Part shown: piece by piece, positions 52,344 through 62,026 of the stretch
Numbering within the stretch: position 1 is the stretch's first letter
Layout of the letters: every line of letters begins with the position of its first letter
Source: Gammaproteobacteria bacterium
Lineage (GTDB): Bacteria > Pseudomonadota > Gammaproteobacteria > Enterobacterales > Alteromonadaceae
Assembly: GCA_018222405.1 (NCBI GenBank)
Contig: JAAFAI010000022.1
Span: 1-64,000, forward strand
Length of the DNA stretch: 64,000 nucleotides
Reading direction: 5' to 3'
The notes under the pieces: generated by a model
The model's input: only the letters and a program-made list of their open reading frames with translations
Told to the model about the DNA's origin: nothing
The model's database searches: none
Program-made: the position numbers and the translations under genes

Positions 52344-53378
52344 CTATGGTTGTCCGTCCTTTCGGTTTAGCTGGAACTCTCGTACCGCTTGATTATGTTC
52401 TTCTAATGTATTGGAAAACTGATGGCTGCCATCACCACGGGCAACAAAATAGAGCTCCGACGTCAGTGCCGGCTGCAGGGCAGCATCAATGGCGACCCGG
52501 CCAATCATAGCAATAGGCCCTGGCGGCAACCCTTTATGTACGTAGGTATTATAAGGGGTATCTTCGCGTAAATGCTTACGGGTGAGGTTACCGTCAAACC
52601 GTTCGCCGAGGCCGTATATTACGGTCGGATCCGTTTGCAACCGCATGTTCTGTTCAAGGCGATTAACAAATACCCCGGCGATACGCGCCCGCTCTGAAGC
52701 AAGCGCCGTTTCTTTTTCGATGATCGACGCCATGGTTAACACTTCCACCGGCGCCTCATAGGGCAAACCTGGTTCGCGTTTAGCCCAGTTCTCCAGCAGA
52801 TACTCCTGCATGGCAGCAGACGCTCGTCTGAGAATCTCACTGGCTGGCGTCTGATTAGTAAAGTGATAAGTATCCGCCAACAGCAAGCCTTCAAGACTAT
52901 TTATTGGCTCAGCGCTGTAGGGCTGCCATTGTGCAATAAGGCGCTGAACAAGCGCCTCCTCATTATCAGTGAGGTCAGCTTTAAGACGCGGATGTGCTTT
53001 AAGCGTTGTCAGCCATTGCTGGTAGGTTTGCCCTTCAATCAGGCTGATATCAAACTGTACTTCCTCGCCGTGGGAAAGTAGTTCAAAAGCCCCCGCTAGT
53101 GTTAATGGCGGCTCAAAGGCATAGGTACCGGCCAGAATAGGCTGGCCACCATAGACCAGCTTAAGCCACAGCCGGGCTGCCAGCGTAGGCATGGGCAGCC
53201 AGCCTTGCTGCTCAAAGCGCATCAGCGTTTCAATGGCGCCCTGGCCTGGCGGCAGGGTAAATAACTGGCGTTGCTCAATATTCAGCGGCTTAGCAAACTG
53301 CTGTTGCAACCAGCCCATGGTTGCCATAGCTGCGCCCACTACAATGATTAATCCTAAGGCCAGTTTACGCAGCACCAT
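52344..53378 (-). CDS. mltG: Endolytic murein transglycosylase
   Basis: 344 residues from ATG 53378, which has AGGAGA just upstream. One N-terminal membrane helix (residues 2-24) and a YceG domain with the catalytic Glu in MASIIEKETAL and the pattern RLQTDPTVIYGL, TPYNTYVHKGLPPGPI. It cleaves nascent peptidoglycan glycans at the inner membrane. The first 26 residues of a longer frame overlap pabC and were excluded. It overlaps pabC by 14 bp. Confidence 0.95.
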   Translation of the reverse strand: MVLRKLALGLIIVVGAAMATMGWLQQQFAKPLNIEQRQLFTLPPGQGAIETLMRFEQQGWLPMPTLAARLWLKLVYGGQPILAGTYAFEPPLTLAGAFELLSHGEEVQFDISLIEGQTYQQWLTTLKAHPRLKADLTDNEEALVQRLIAQWQPYSAEPINSLEGLLLADTYHFTNQTPASEILRRASAAMQEYLLENWAKREPGLPYEAPVEVLTMASIIEKETALASERARIAGVFVNRLEQNMRLQTDPTVIYGLGERFDGNLTRKHLREDTPYNTYVHKGLPPGPIAMIGRVAIDAALQPALTSELYFVARGDGSHQFSNTLEEHNQAVREFQLNRKDGQP

Positions 53379-54192
53379 ACTCTCCTGCATAAGCGCGTGC
53401 CAGAGACTCGTGGAGCGACAATACCGGTGCAATGGCCAGTTCACGTTTAGACTCACCTAAGGTAAGGGTTTTCACCGGCACAATTTGCATCAGCGCATTG
53501 GATAAAAACATGGCATCAACGTGGGCAATCTCAGTTAACTGCTGTTCGATAATGTGGATATCCGGGCAATGATCGAGAATAAATTGCCGCATAACCCCAT
53601 TAACGCCAGCTAGTGCCAGCGATGAAGTAAACCACTGCCCGCCAACCAGCCAGAATAGATTTGCAGCACTGGCTTCAATAATATTTTGTTCGGTGTCGGT
53701 TACAATCGCATCGTCGAAATCTGTATGAGCCAGCGCCTGTTTAATGAAAACCTGTTCTAAACGATTGGCATGCTTTAAGCCGGCCAGTAAAGGCTGTCTG
53801 GCTAAAGAGACCGGCACAGTCCCTACGTGAATGCCCTGTTGTTGCCAGCTTTGATAAACCGCAGGCACGTCATGCCAGCTTACAGCAACGTTTATGTTTG
53901 GCTCGGCCAGTCGCGCATAACCGCGACCACCCTGCCCGGCACCGATTAACACCTTTAGCACGCCTTCATTTCGCTCTGGTAAGGCGGCCGCAATCACCTG
54001 ACGAATGGATTCGCCTCCAACCTTTAAGCCTAGGGCCTGGCTGTCATTTACCAGCCGATTAATGTGGCGATTCAGCAGGGCAACCTTGCCATCCAACACG
54101 CGCATAGTGGTAAACGTACCGTCACCATAATTGGCCAGCCGGTCATTAAGGGCAAATTGTTTGAGTGGAGCCAGTCCATTGGGATCAGTCAT
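53365..54192 (-). CDS. pabC: Aminodeoxychorismate lyase
   Basis: 275 residues of the class IV PLP family: LANYGDGTFTTMRV at the N-terminus, GLKHANRLEQV carrying the PLP lysine, and EASAANLFWLVGGQW. It converts 4-amino-4-deoxychorismate to para-aminobenzoate for folate. It heads the pabC-mltG-tmk-holB-tatD group just past the fabF terminator; the order fabF-pabC-mltG is the usual one in gammaproteobacteria. Confidence 0.92.
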   Translation of the reverse strand: MTDPNGLAPLKQFALNDRLANYGDGTFTTMRVLDGKVALLNRHINRLVNDSQALGLKVGGESIRQVIAAALPERNEGVLKVLIGAGQGGRGYARLAEPNINVAVSWHDVPAVYQSWQQQGIHVGTVPVSLARQPLLAGLKHANRLEQVFIKQALAHTDFDDAIVTDTEQNIIEASAANLFWLVGGQWFTSSLALAGVNGVMRQFILDHCPDIHIIEQQLTEIAHVDAMFLSNALMQIVPVKTLTLGESKRELAIAPVLSLHESLARAYAGEYGAA

Positions 54193-54297
54193 ACAGCGCT
54201 TTCGGCAGTCACCGGGTTAGTCAGTTTCAGACGGGTATTGTATCAGCAATTCTGTTAATACCAAGTCGCGACGAATGATGATCATGACCGCAAAGAA

Positions 54298-54320
54298 AAA
54301 GGGAGCACCGGGCTCCCTTT
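54298..54320 (-). terminator. Rho-independent terminator after fabF
   Basis: AAAGGGAGC and GCTCCCTTT with a 5-nt loop, followed on the minus strand by TTTTTCTTT. Located 20 bp after the fabF stop, it ends the fatty-acid operon before pabC. Confidence 0.9.
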
Positions 54321-54339
54321 TGTCGCTATCACTGTCTGC

Positions 54340-55578
54340 TTATGGGCGCTTGAAAATCAAGCTGCCATTGGTGCCACCAAAACCAAAGGAGTTACACAGT
54401 GCGTACTCTTCTTCAAAGGCTTTGGCTTTATGTGGAACAAAGTCCAGGTCGCACCCTTCACCCGGTTCGTCCAGGTTAATAGTAGGCGGAGCGAGCTTGT
54501 CGCGCAGGGCCAGAATTGTGAAAATCGCCTCAACTGAACCGGCTGCACCCAGTAAGTGACCGGTCATGGATTTCGTTGAGCTAACCAGCACTTTATGGGC
54601 ATGGTCACCAAAGACGCTCTTCACCGCCGATACTTCGGCAATATCACCGGCCGGCGTTGACGTGCCGTGGGCGTTGATATAACCAATCAGAGACGGGTCA
54701 ATTTTGGCATCGTTGATGGCATTTACCATCGACGCTGCAGCGCCTTCACCATTCTCTGGTGGCGATGTCATATGGTACGCATCGCCGCTCATACCAAAGC
54801 CTACCAGCTCCGCATAAATGGTCGCACCGCGCGCTTTGGCTGCTTCGTATTCCTCGAGCATTACCACACCGGCGCCTTCGCCCATAACGAAACCGTCACG
54901 GTCTTTGTCCCACGGGCGACTTGCCTGTTGCGGCGCATCGTTGCGTGAAGACAGTGCGCGTGCAGATGCAAAGCCAGCCATACCCAAAGGCGTGATAGAC
55001 GCTTCGGCACCACCGGCAAGCATGGCATCCGCATCACCATAAGCAATAGTCCGGGCTGCTACACCAATGTTGTGCACACCGGTGGTACAGGCTGTCACGA
55101 TATTCAGGTTAGGCCCTTTCAGCCCTGCCATAATCGACAGAAATCCGGAAATCATATTAGTGATGGTGGAAGGCACAAAGAACGGCGATACCCGACGAGG
55201 GCCGCTGTTAACCAGCTTGGAGTGGTTTTCTTCGATAAGTTCCAGACCGCCAATACCTGAACCAATGGCAATACCCACGCGAGACGCGTTTTCAGGCGTT
55301 ACCTCAAAACCAGAGTCTTGTAATGCCTGCTTACCCGCGGCAATACCCAACTGGATAAAGCGGTCCATTTTCTTGGTTTCTTTTTTATCTATATAGTCTT
55401 GCGGGTCAAAATCATTGATTTGACCGGCAAACCGGGTGGAATAGTTACTGCAATCAAAATGGGTAATATTGCCAATCCCGCTTTCGCCAGCCAGAATTCG
55501 GCGCCAGGTTTTGTCGGTAGACAAACCTAAGGGAGACAGCGTACCCAAGCCAGTAACCACTACGCGACGTTTTGTCAC
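54340..55578 (-). CDS. fabF: 3-oxoacyl-ACP synthase II (KAS II)
   Basis: 412 residues. Catalytic Cys164 in VTACTTGVH, two histidines in [11 protein letters not shown] and [14 protein letters not shown], and the C-terminal [10 protein letters not shown]. It elongates acyl-ACP in the cytoplasm. A GTG at 55578 ([11 protein letters not shown]) is preferred because GAGGAC lies at the right distance; an ATG five codons upstream lacks a ribosome-binding site, and the GTG gives the normal length. A strong hairpin separates it from acpP. Confidence 0.96.
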   Translation of the reverse strand: MTKRRVVVTGLGTLSPLGLSTDKTWRRILAGESGIGNITHFDCSNYSTRFAGQINDFDPQDYIDKKETKKMDRFIQLGIAAGKQALQDSGFEVTPENASRVGIAIGSGIGGLELIEENHSKLVNSGPRRVSPFFVPSTITNMISGFLSIMAGLKGPNLNIVTACTTGVHNIGVAARTIAYGDADAMLAGGAEASITPLGMAGFASARALSSRNDAPQQASRPWDKDRDGFVMGEGAGVVMLEEYEAAKARGATIYAELVGFGMSGDAYHMTSPPENGEGAAASMVNAINDAKIDPSLIGYINAHGTSTPAGDIAEVSAVKSVFGDHAHKVLVSSTKSMTGHLLGAAGSVEAIFTILALRDKLAPPTINLDEPGEGCDLDFVPHKAKAFEEEYALCNSFGFGGTNGSLIFKRP

Positions 55579-55660
55579 AGAATGTCCTCGCATTGGAACT
55601 AATCAGAAAAACCCAACGGTAAACACTACAAAGTGCACGTTGAGCTATAACAATACATAC

Positions 55661-55689
55661 AAAAACGGCTCTGTTACAGAGCCGTTTTT
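55661..55689 (-). terminator. Perfect 13-bp hairpin between acpP and fabF
   Basis: AAAAACGGCTCTG and CAGAGCCGTTTTT with a 3-nt loop and U-runs on both sides, 20 bp after the acpP stop. It should terminate much of the transcription, leaving less fabF than acpP mRNA. Confidence 0.88.
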
Positions 55690-55708
55690 CACTATCTAAA
55701 AAAGAAGC

Positions 55709-55948
55709 TTACGCGTCTTTGTTAGCGTTGATGTAGTCAATTGCAGACTGAACAGTAGTGATTTTCTCTGCCTCTTCGTCTGGAATTTCAGTGTCGAATT
55801 CTTCTTCCAACGCCATTACTAACTCAACAGTGTCAAGTGAATCAGCGCCCAGATCATCAACAAAAGATGCTTCGGATTTTACTTCTTCTTCTTTAACACC
55901 AAGCTGCTCAACGATGATTTTTTTTACGCGCTCTTCAATGTTACTCAT
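55709..55948 (-). CDS. acpP: Acyl carrier protein
   Basis: 79 residues, very acidic, with the phosphopantetheine serine Ser37 in the [10 protein letters not shown] motif. It carries fatty-acid intermediates. A separate strong promoter lies upstream, and a terminator-like hairpin follows, both consistent with ACP being made in large amounts. Confidence 0.98.
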   Translation of the reverse strand: MSNIEERVKKIIVEQLGVKEEEVKSEASFVDDLGADSLDTVELVMALEEEFDTEIPDEEAEKITTVQSAIDYINANKDA

Positions 55949-55993
55949 AATTCTAGGTTTCCCTTAACGTCACTAGATACAAAAATTGTCGCT

Positions 55994-56022
55994 AGTTTAT
56001 TTTGCAATATTATCGCTTGCAA
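55994..56022 (-). promoter_or_regulatory. acpP promoter
   Basis: On the minus strand: -35 TTGCAA, 17-bp spacer, -10 TAAACT, 46 bp upstream of the acpP start. The -35 lies in a palindrome CGCTTGCAAGCG (56014-56025). This fits a separate promoter between fabG and acpP. Confidence 0.65.
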
Positions 56023-56150
56023 GCGACCAGCTAAAACAATCTATCTGGTCAAACCAGCAACCAACCAAGTTTAATCAACAAGATTTTAACATTCAAGGCT
56101 TTCTCTGTCTGTGTGTCAATGCAAAACTGCAAAAAATCACACAAATCGAG

Positions 56151-56891
56151 TTAGCCCATGTACATCCCACCATTTACATGGATTGTCTCACCAGAGATAT
56201 ACGCCGCACCGTCGCTCACCAGGAACGCAACCGTTGCAGCAACTTCTTCTGGCTGACCCAAACGATTCGCCGGAATATCTTTGAAAATGGCTTCACGCTG
56301 TTCGTCACTCAGGGCTTTGGTCATATCGGTATCGATAAAACCAGGCGCAACAACGTTTACCGTAATGCCACGAGAAGCGACTTCGCGAGCCAGTGATTTA
56401 GAAAAACCAATGACACCGGCTTTCGCCGCCGCGTAGTTTGCTTGCCCGGCATTACCCGAACTACCCACTACAGAGCCCACATTCACAATGCGGCCGCAGC
56501 GTTTCTTCATCATTCCACGCAAAACGGCTTTTGACAATGAAAAGATAGCGGTCAGGTTAGTATCGATAATCGCCTGCCACTCTTCATCTTTCATTCTCAT
56601 TAGCAGATTATCACGTGTGATACCTGCATTATTGATCAGGATCTCAACCGCGCCAAATTCCTCGTTGATGGCTTTAATCAGCGCATCCACGGCACCTTCT
56701 TCGGTGACATTCAGCTTCATACCTTTGCCGCCCGAAGCCGCCAGGTATTCGGTGATAGCATCAGCTCCGCCTTCGCTGGTAGCCGTACCGATTACGGTGG
56801 CTCCCTGCGCGGCTAATTGTGTTGCTATCGCTTTACCAATACCACGACTGGCACCGGTAACCAGGGCAATTTTACCTTGTAAATCGCTCAT
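56151..56891 (-). CDS. fabG: 3-oxoacyl-ACP reductase
   Basis: 246 residues, short-chain dehydrogenase: NADP motif TGASRGIGKA (13-22), NNAG, and the catalytic Ser140, Tyr153 and Lys157 in NVGSVVGSSGNAGQANYAAAKAG. It makes the first reduction in fatty-acid elongation. It lies 16 bp downstream of fabD. Confidence 0.97.
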   Translation of the reverse strand: MSDLQGKIALVTGASRGIGKAIATQLAAQGATVIGTATSEGGADAITEYLAASGGKGMKLNVTEEGAVDALIKAINEEFGAVEILINNAGITRDNLLMRMKDEEWQAIIDTNLTAIFSLSKAVLRGMMKKRCGRIVNVGSVVGSSGNAGQANYAAAKAGVIGFSKSLAREVASRGITVNVVAPGFIDTDMTKALSDEQREAIFKDIPANRLGQPEEVAATVAFLVSDGAAYISGETIHVNGGMYMG

Positions 56892-56907
56892 TTGAAAAAG
56901 ATTCCTA

Positions 56908-57840
56908 TTATTCTGCCTGCCAACTTGCCACCGTTTCCGGGGTGTTCACAGCAATATAACTTACAGATTTGACAATTCGTTTACCGAGTCCGGTAAGTAC
57001 TTTACCCGGACCAACTTCGATAATGGTATCAATCCCTTCTGCGGCCAGAAACTCCACGGTTTTGGTCCACTGCACCGGGCAATACAACTGACGAACCAGT
57101 GCGCTGCGAATGCCTGCCGGGTCTGACTCAACCGCGACATCAACGTTATTAACCACTTTCACTGTGGGCTCGGCAATGGCGATGGTTTCCAACTTATCGT
57201 CAAGATGATCGGCTGCCGGACGCATTAATTCACAGTGAGAAGGAACACTCACTGCAAGAGGTAATGCACGCTTAGCGCCAGCCTCTTTACAGGCGTTAGC
57301 GGCCTGTTCTGCAGCGTTCTTTTCACCAGCAATAACTACCTGACCCGGCGAGTTATAGTTAACCGGTGATACCACGTCGCCGGTGGCCACTGCGGTGTCA
57401 TGACAAATTTCAGCAATGGTATCGTCATCCAGGCCAATAATGGCGTACATGGCGCCCGCACCTGCTGGAACTGCCTGTTGCATGAACTCACCACGTGCCT
57501 CTACCAGCTTAACGGCTTCAGCGAAATCCAATGCACCAGCACACACCAGCGCGGAATACTCACCCAGGCTATGACCGGCCATATATTCCGGTGCAATGCC
57601 CTGCTCGGCCAGCAAGCGATAAATCGCCACACTGGCGGTTAACAACGCCGGTTGCGTTACCTGGGTTTCGTTTAATTTACTGTCGGGGTCGTTTTGTACC
57701 ACTTCCCACAAATCATAACCCAGCGCTTCAGAGGCTTGCGCAAATGTGTCGAGAATAGACGGATGAACGTCGGCCAGCTCTTTGAGCATGCCAACCGCTT
57801 GAGAGCCCTGTCCAGGGAACACACAGGCGATACGAGTCAT
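56908..57840 (-). CDS. fabD: Malonyl-CoA:ACP transacylase
   Basis: 310 residues: FPGQGSQAVGM at the N-terminus and the nucleophile Ser91 in AGHSLGEYSALV, and the later PSHCEL block with the catalytic His. It loads malonyl groups on ACP. Good AAGGATG before the ATG. A 63-bp gap to fabH contains a hairpin. Confidence 0.97.
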   Translation of the reverse strand: MTRIACVFPGQGSQAVGMLKELADVHPSILDTFAQASEALGYDLWEVVQNDPDSKLNETQVTQPALLTASVAIYRLLAEQGIAPEYMAGHSLGEYSALVCAGALDFAEAVKLVEARGEFMQQAVPAGAGAMYAIIGLDDDTIAEICHDTAVATGDVVSPVNYNSPGQVVIAGEKNAAEQAANACKEAGAKRALPLAVSVPSHCELMRPAADHLDDKLETIAIAEPTVKVVNNVDVAVESDPAGIRSALVRQLYCPVQWTKTVEFLAAEGIDTIIEVGPGKVLTGLGKRIVKSVSYIAVNTPETVASWQAE

Positions 57841-57868
57841 AAAGCATCCTTATAATTGTTCTAATTCA

Positions 57869-57893
57869 GGTGAGCCGGGCTAACCTGCTCACC
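57869..57893 (-). other. Stem-loop between fabH and fabD
   Basis: GGTGAGC and GCTCACC (7 bp) around an 11-nt loop in the fabH-fabD gap, with no U-run; perhaps an mRNA processing or stabilising hairpin. Confidence 0.4.
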
Positions 57894-57903
57894 ATGGCAT
57901 TTG

Positions 57904-58869
57904 TTAATACCTAACTAAAGCAGAAGCCCAGGCAAAACCACCGCCGAATGCTTCCAGCAATAAATGTTGTCCCCGCTTGATTCGGCCATCACGAATGGCT
58001 TCGTCGAGCGCTGTTGGCACGGTTGCCGCTGACGTATTACCGTATTTTTCCAGGGTCAGCACAACCTGATCCAGCGACATGTCCAGCTTTTTGGCCGTCG
58101 CTTTGATAATTCTGAAGTTGGCCTGGTGCGGTACCAGCCAATCTAAATCACTTTTCTGCATGTTATTGGCAGACAGTGTTTGCTCAACAATTTCAGACAG
58201 CTTGGTAACTGCGACCTTAAAGACTTCATTGCCTTTCATTGAGCCCCAGTTTTCATGAATGGAATCCGGGTTGGATTTATCCGGGTTACCAATTTTCAGC
58301 AGATCACTGTAAGAGCCGGCCGCATTAATATGCGTAGACAAAATGCCTGGCTCGTCGCTGGCTTCAATTATCGTAGCGCCGGCGGCATCACCAAACAAGA
58401 TAACCATGGTGCGATCGGCTGGATCAATATGCCGGCTAAGGCAATCGGTACCCACCACTAACACCCGTTTTGCCATACCACTTTTCACATATTGGTCGGC
58501 AACGCTCAGCGCATAGCAATAACCGGCACACGCCGCTGCTACGTCAAAAGCCGGGATATTATCGATGTTAAGGATATTTTGAATTTCGCAGGCAGTGCTG
58601 GGTAAGGCATGACGACCTGAGGTGGTCGCACAAACAATCATGTCGATAGAAGTCACATCAATACCAGCCGCTTCAATGGCTTTCTTGCTGGCTTCTGCGC
58701 CCATGGTTGCAGCGGTCTCATCCGGACCTATAATTCTGCGCTCTTTAATGCCGGTTCGGTCCGTGATCCATTCGTCACTGGTGTCCACCATCAACTCTAA
58801 ATCGGCATTGGTACGTACGTCGCTAGGATAATAGCTACCCGTACCTATTATACGAGAGTATTTGCTCAA
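57904..58869 (-). CDS. fabH: 3-oxoacyl-ACP synthase III
   Basis: 321 residues of KAS III: Cys114 in [12 protein letters not shown], a His in [11 protein letters not shown], and an Asn in [11 protein letters not shown], the C-H-N triad. It starts fatty-acid synthesis by joining acetyl-CoA to malonyl-ACP. The start overlaps the plsX stop by 4 bp (ATGA). Confidence 0.97.
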   Translation of the reverse strand: MSKYSRIIGTGSYYPSDVRTNADLELMVDTSDEWITDRTGIKERRIIGPDETAATMGAEASKKAIEAAGIDVTSIDMIVCATTSGRHALPSTACEIQNILNIDNIPAFDVAAACAGYCYALSVADQYVKSGMAKRVLVVGTDCLSRHIDPADRTMVILFGDAAGATIIEASDEPGILSTHINAAGSYSDLLKIGNPDKSNPDSIHENWGSMKGNEVFKVAVTKLSEIVEQTLSANNMQKSDLDWLVPHQANFRIIKATAKKLDMSLDQVVLTLEKYGNTSAATVPTALDEAIRDGRIKRGQHLLLEAFGGGFAWASALVRY

Positions 58870-59891
58870 AGTTGCTCCAATAAAACGGTTTCTATTTTAC
58901 TTTTTATTTTTTCAGGCACTTTCATCTCAGCTTCTTGCTTGGCCTGCAATATGGCGTAATAAAACGCTTCTGCCGAGGCATTGCCGTGACTCTTGATGAC
59001 AATGCCGCGCAATCCTAACAGACTGGCACCATTATACTGGTCGGGGTTCACACGATTGTAAACTGTTTTTAGTAAGGGTAAGGCAATTCGCGCCATCATG
59101 CGGCTGAAAAAGTTTGCCTGGGATTGCCGTTTTACTTCATTAATTACAAGTTTTGCCAGGCCCTCGCAGGATTTTAGTGCGATATTCCCGGTAAACCCGT
59201 CGGTCACTACCACATCGGCGTAGTCGGTGAAAATATCATCTCCCTCTACATAACCAATGTAATTAATACCTTTAGCATTTTTGAACAACTGATCGGCGTA
59301 TTTAACCTGGGCATTGCCCTTTATATCTTCCTCGCCCACATTCAGTAATGCTACCCGTGGTGACTCAATGCCACTGATTTGCTCGGCCAGTACCGATGCC
59401 ATAACACCGTATTGGAACAGTATTTCAGAGGTGCAATTTACATTCGCGCCCAAATCGAGCAGAAAAACGCGATGATGGCTGGCGGTGGGCATATCTGAAA
59501 CCAGCGCGGGACGGTCGATGCCCGGTAACGTTTTAAGTAAATAAAATGCCATGGTAAGCAGCGCACCGGTATTACCCGCACTGACGCATGCATCCGCTTC
59601 ACCGGACTCAACCAGTTGCAGCGCTTTCCACATGGAAGATTGCTTTTTATTGCGTAATGCAGAAGTCGGTGGCTCCCCCATTTCAACGATTTGCTCGCAA
59701 TGATGAATTACAGTGCGTTGCCGTTGTTGATCGGTGAGAGATTCCAAAGCGGGAAGTATACTGTTCTCATCACCACACAAAATAAACTGTGCATCGGTAA
59801 TGGACTGAATAGCTTTTTGGACGGCGGAAAGAATAACAGGGGGACCATGATCGCCCCCCATGATATCTAACGCAATGGTTAGTTTAGACAA
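58866..59891 (-). CDS. plsX: Phosphate acyltransferase PlsX
   Basis: 341 residues: N-terminal [58 protein letters not shown], and [13 protein letters not shown]. It converts acyl-ACP to acyl-phosphate for phospholipid synthesis. The start is TTG at 59891, since no ATG lies before the conserved opening; E. coli plsX also begins with TTG. The ribosome-binding site is weak, but the rpmF stop is only 18 bp upstream. Confidence 0.95.
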   Translation of the reverse strand: MSKLTIALDIMGGDHGPPVILSAVQKAIQSITDAQFILCGDENSILPALESLTDQQRQRTVIHHCEQIVEMGEPPTSALRNKKQSSMWKALQLVESGEADACVSAGNTGALLTMAFYLLKTLPGIDRPALVSDMPTASHHRVFLLDLGANVNCTSEILFQYGVMASVLAEQISGIESPRVALLNVGEEDIKGNAQVKYADQLFKNAKGINYIGYVEGDDIFTDYADVVVTDGFTGNIALKSCEGLAKLVINEVKRQSQANFFSRMMARIALPLLKTVYNRVNPDQYNGASLLGLRGIVIKSHGNASAEAFYYAILQAKQEAEMKVPEKIKSKIETVLLEQL

Positions 59892-59909
59892 AATGTCGGC
59901 ACCAGTAAC

Positions 59910-60080
59910 TTAGTTACCGATGACTTTTTTGCCTTTGTAGTAACCATCAGCGGTCACGTGGTGACGGCGGTGTGTTTCACCCGACGTTGCATCGACAGAC
60001 AAAGTCTCGCCTGTCAACGCATCGTGTGAACGACGCATGCCGCGCTTACTACGCGTTTTACGATTTTGTTGTACTGCCAT
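59910..60080 (-). CDS. rpmF: 50S ribosomal protein L32
   Basis: 56 residues starting [19 protein letters not shown] and ending [10 protein letters not shown]; the classic basic L32 sequence with no zinc-binding cysteines. The gene is short but in the conserved place between yceD (3 bp gap) and plsX, and the 57-codon frame is intact. It has GAGTAAG upstream. Confidence 0.97.
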   Translation of the reverse strand: MAVQQNRKTRSKRGMRRSHDALTGETLSVDATSGETHRRHHVTADGYYKGKKVIGN

Positions 60081-60083
60081 AAC

Positions 60084-60611
60084 TTACTCCTGGTCTCGCT
60101 TAAGTTCTTTCAAAACCGCGAAAGGGTTTGGTTGCTTCTGTTCCGGTTCAATCTCACCAAACTGCATATCGTCACTGGTGATTGCACAATCTTCCTCTGC
60201 ATGGAAGGGCACAATCGGTAACGACAAAATCAGCTCGTCTTCAAATAATTGAAGAAGATTGACTTCTCCATGGTCGCCGACCTCTACCGGATCATAGGCT
60301 TCGGGTAATGCTTCTGCGTCTTGTTGTCCCTGCACCGGACTATAACAAAAATCAACATGAAGCGGACAATCAAATGCCTCGTTACACCGTTGACAGAGTA
60401 AAACTACTGCGGTGTCCAGGGTGCCATGAAATACAGTAAGACCCTGCGCGTCTTTTTCGAACTGCACTTTCACTTCAACCCATTCGTCACTGCTGACGAC
60501 GGAACCCATTAGTCTCTCCATGTCTTTGGTCGCGATAACTCCCTCATAATCTGAGCGTTTTAGCGCGCTTTTGACCGGTTCGACCTGGTGCGGTAATTTC
60601 ACTTTCTGCAT
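60084..60611 (-). CDS. yceD: YceD family protein (DUF177, 23S rRNA accumulation)
   Basis: 175 residues of the YceD/DUF177 family. The visible motif is LDTAVVLLCQRCNEAFDCPLHVDFCYSP, with the CxxC-like metal or structural pair, and the acidic segment LPEAYDPVEVGDHGEVNLLQLFEDELILSLP. Members affect 23S rRNA accumulation. First gene of the rpmF-plsX-fab group. Confidence 0.95.
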   Translation of the reverse strand: MQKVKLPHQVEPVKSALKRSDYEGVIATKDMERLMGSVVSSDEWVEVKVQFEKDAQGLTVFHGTLDTAVVLLCQRCNEAFDCPLHVDFCYSPVQGQQDAEALPEAYDPVEVGDHGEVNLLQLFEDELILSLPIVPFHAEEDCAITSDDMQFGEIEPEQKQPNPFAVLKELKRDQE

Positions 60612-60684
60612 AGGGCGCGCATAATATAGCGTCAGCCCTTTACTGTCAAAGGATTAATCGTTTTTTTACCATTGTGGCAAAATC

Positions 60685-60720
60685 CGCTAAACTCTTTAGC
60701 GTTTCCCTTATTATAAAGGG
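60685..60720. promoter_or_regulatory. Palindromes and promoter between yceD and maf
   Basis: CGCTAAA-CTC-TTTAGCG (60685-60701) is a perfect 7-bp dyad, directly followed by CCCTT-N6-AAGGG (60705-60720). On the minus strand this latter part contains TATAAT, a good -10 for the yceD operon, with a TTGTCG-like -35 15 bp upstream. The dyad would lie at or just downstream of that start site. Confidence 0.5.
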
Positions 60721-60752
60721 GTAAGTTAAGCGACAACAGAATTATAATAACT

Positions 60753-61370
60753 ATGACTTCACCACGAATTATCCTGGCTTCTTCATCCAACTACCGCAAA
60801 GCTCAACTTGCCAATATTGGCTTTCAGGTTCCCGGCATCAGCCCAAACATCGACGAAACCGCACAACCCGGAGAGGCTCCTCAGGATTTGGCTTGCCGTC
60901 TGTCACTGGAAAAAGCCCGGGCAGTGGCCGCCAATTACCCTGATGCGGTGATTATTGGTGGCGACCAGGTAGCCACCGTTACCGATAAGGCCGGCCAGGC
61001 CCACATACTCGGTAAACCCGGCACGCTGGATAAAGCCATCGAACAGCTCGCACTGTGTTCTGGCAATAAGGTGCGCTTTATCACCGCTCTCAGCCTGGTT
61101 CATCAGGCGCAGGAGCGCGAACAAACCCGGTTTGAGGATGTGTACGTTACCTTTTCTGAATTATCGGATTCGGTTATTGAGCGCTATCTGTTAAAAGAGC
61201 AACCTTACGACTGCGCCGGTAGCTTTAAAGCCGAGGGTGCCGGGGTGTTGTTGTTCGATCGCATCGAGTCACGGGATCCTAACACCCTGATTGGCCTGCC
61301 GGTAATGCTATTGCGCGACATGCTGGCTGACTGGCAAATTAACTTACTCGATCTAACCCTGCGTCATTAG
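60753..61370 (+). CDS. Maf-type nucleotide pyrophosphatase (YceF-like)
   Basis: 205 residues of the Maf family: N-terminal ILASSSNYRKAQLANIGF, then IIGGDQVA and YDCAGSFKAEGAG, near the SRDPNTLIGLPV block. YceF-type enzymes hydrolyse 7-methyl-GTP. The gene is divergent from yceD, its usual neighbour, and its 3' end overlaps the convergent HAD gene by 18 bp. Confidence 0.9.
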   Translation: MTSPRIILASSSNYRKAQLANIGFQVPGISPNIDETAQPGEAPQDLACRLSLEKARAVAANYPDAVIIGGDQVATVTDKAGQAHILGKPGTLDKAIEQLALCSGNKVRFITALSLVHQAQEREQTRFEDVYVTFSELSDSVIERYLLKEQPYDCAGSFKAEGAGVLLFDRIESRDPNTLIGLPVMLLRDMLADWQINLLDLTLRH

Positions 61371-62012
61371 CAGGTCGTGCAACTCAGCTATAGAATGCAC
61401 AATGGCTTTGGGGTGATGTTTGGCTAAGTTCACCGGTGCGTGCACCCCATAGCTTACCCCGACTCTGTCCATGCCAATAGCCTGTGCCATTTGCATATCA
61501 TAAGTGGTATCACCAATCATCAGCGCCTGCCCCGCCGACAGACCGCGCTCTTCAAGCAACTGCAACAGCATGTCCGGGGAAGGTTTTGAGTCTGCCTCGT
61601 CGGCGCAGCGGGAAGTGGTAAAGAAATGACCGGTACTGGTTTGTTCCCACGCCCGGTTCAGTCCGCGCCGTGCTTTACCGGTAGCTACCGCCAGAACATT
61701 ACCGACATTCTTAAGGTCAGTCAGCATATCGGTTACCCCATCAAATAGTGGGCAAGGCGTGGTATCTGCACCAAGGTACACTTCTTTATACGCCAGGGTT
61801 AAACGCTCTGCCAGTTCGTCATCATCAATATTAAATAACTGCTTAATGGCGGGCTTTAAGCTAATGCCGATAATATGGCTGACGGCCTCTGCTGAAGGAA
61901 TAGCAACATCACAGCGCGCAGCTGCCTTTTGCATACAGCTAACAATTTTGGCTGCTGAATCCATTAATGTGCCATCCCAGTCAAAGATGATCAGTTCGTA
62001 CTGCTTAGTCAT
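61353..62012 (-). CDS. HAD family phosphatase (subfamily IA)
   Basis: 219 residues. HAD motif I IIFDWDGTLMDS (nucleophile Asp), motif II VATGK, motif III KPSPDML and motif IV MIGDTTYDMQMA. Cap-type domain lies between. Phosphoglycolate or pyrophosphatase activity is possible. The ATG at 62012 is preferred (AGGAAG 2-4 nt upstream); another ATG at 62024 is possible. It follows rluC by 14 bp and overlaps maf by 18 bp. Confidence 0.9.
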   Translation of the reverse strand: MTKQYELIIFDWDGTLMDSAAKIVSCMQKAAARCDVAIPSAEAVSHIIGISLKPAIKQLFNIDDDELAERLTLAYKEVYLGADTTPCPLFDGVTDMLTDLKNVGNVLAVATGKARRGLNRAWEQTSTGHFFTTSRCADEADSKPSPDMLLQLLEERGLSAGQALMIGDTTYDMQMAQAIGMDRVGVSYGVHAPVNLAKHHPKAIVHSIAELHDLLMTQG

Positions 62013-62026
62013 AACTTCCTGCATTC

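Noticed and set aside
53379-53456. Longer N-terminus for MltG (26 more residues)
   Set aside because: It overlaps pabC, lacks a ribosome-binding site, and would put a polar stretch before the membrane helix; the ATG at 53378 has AGGAGA just upstream.
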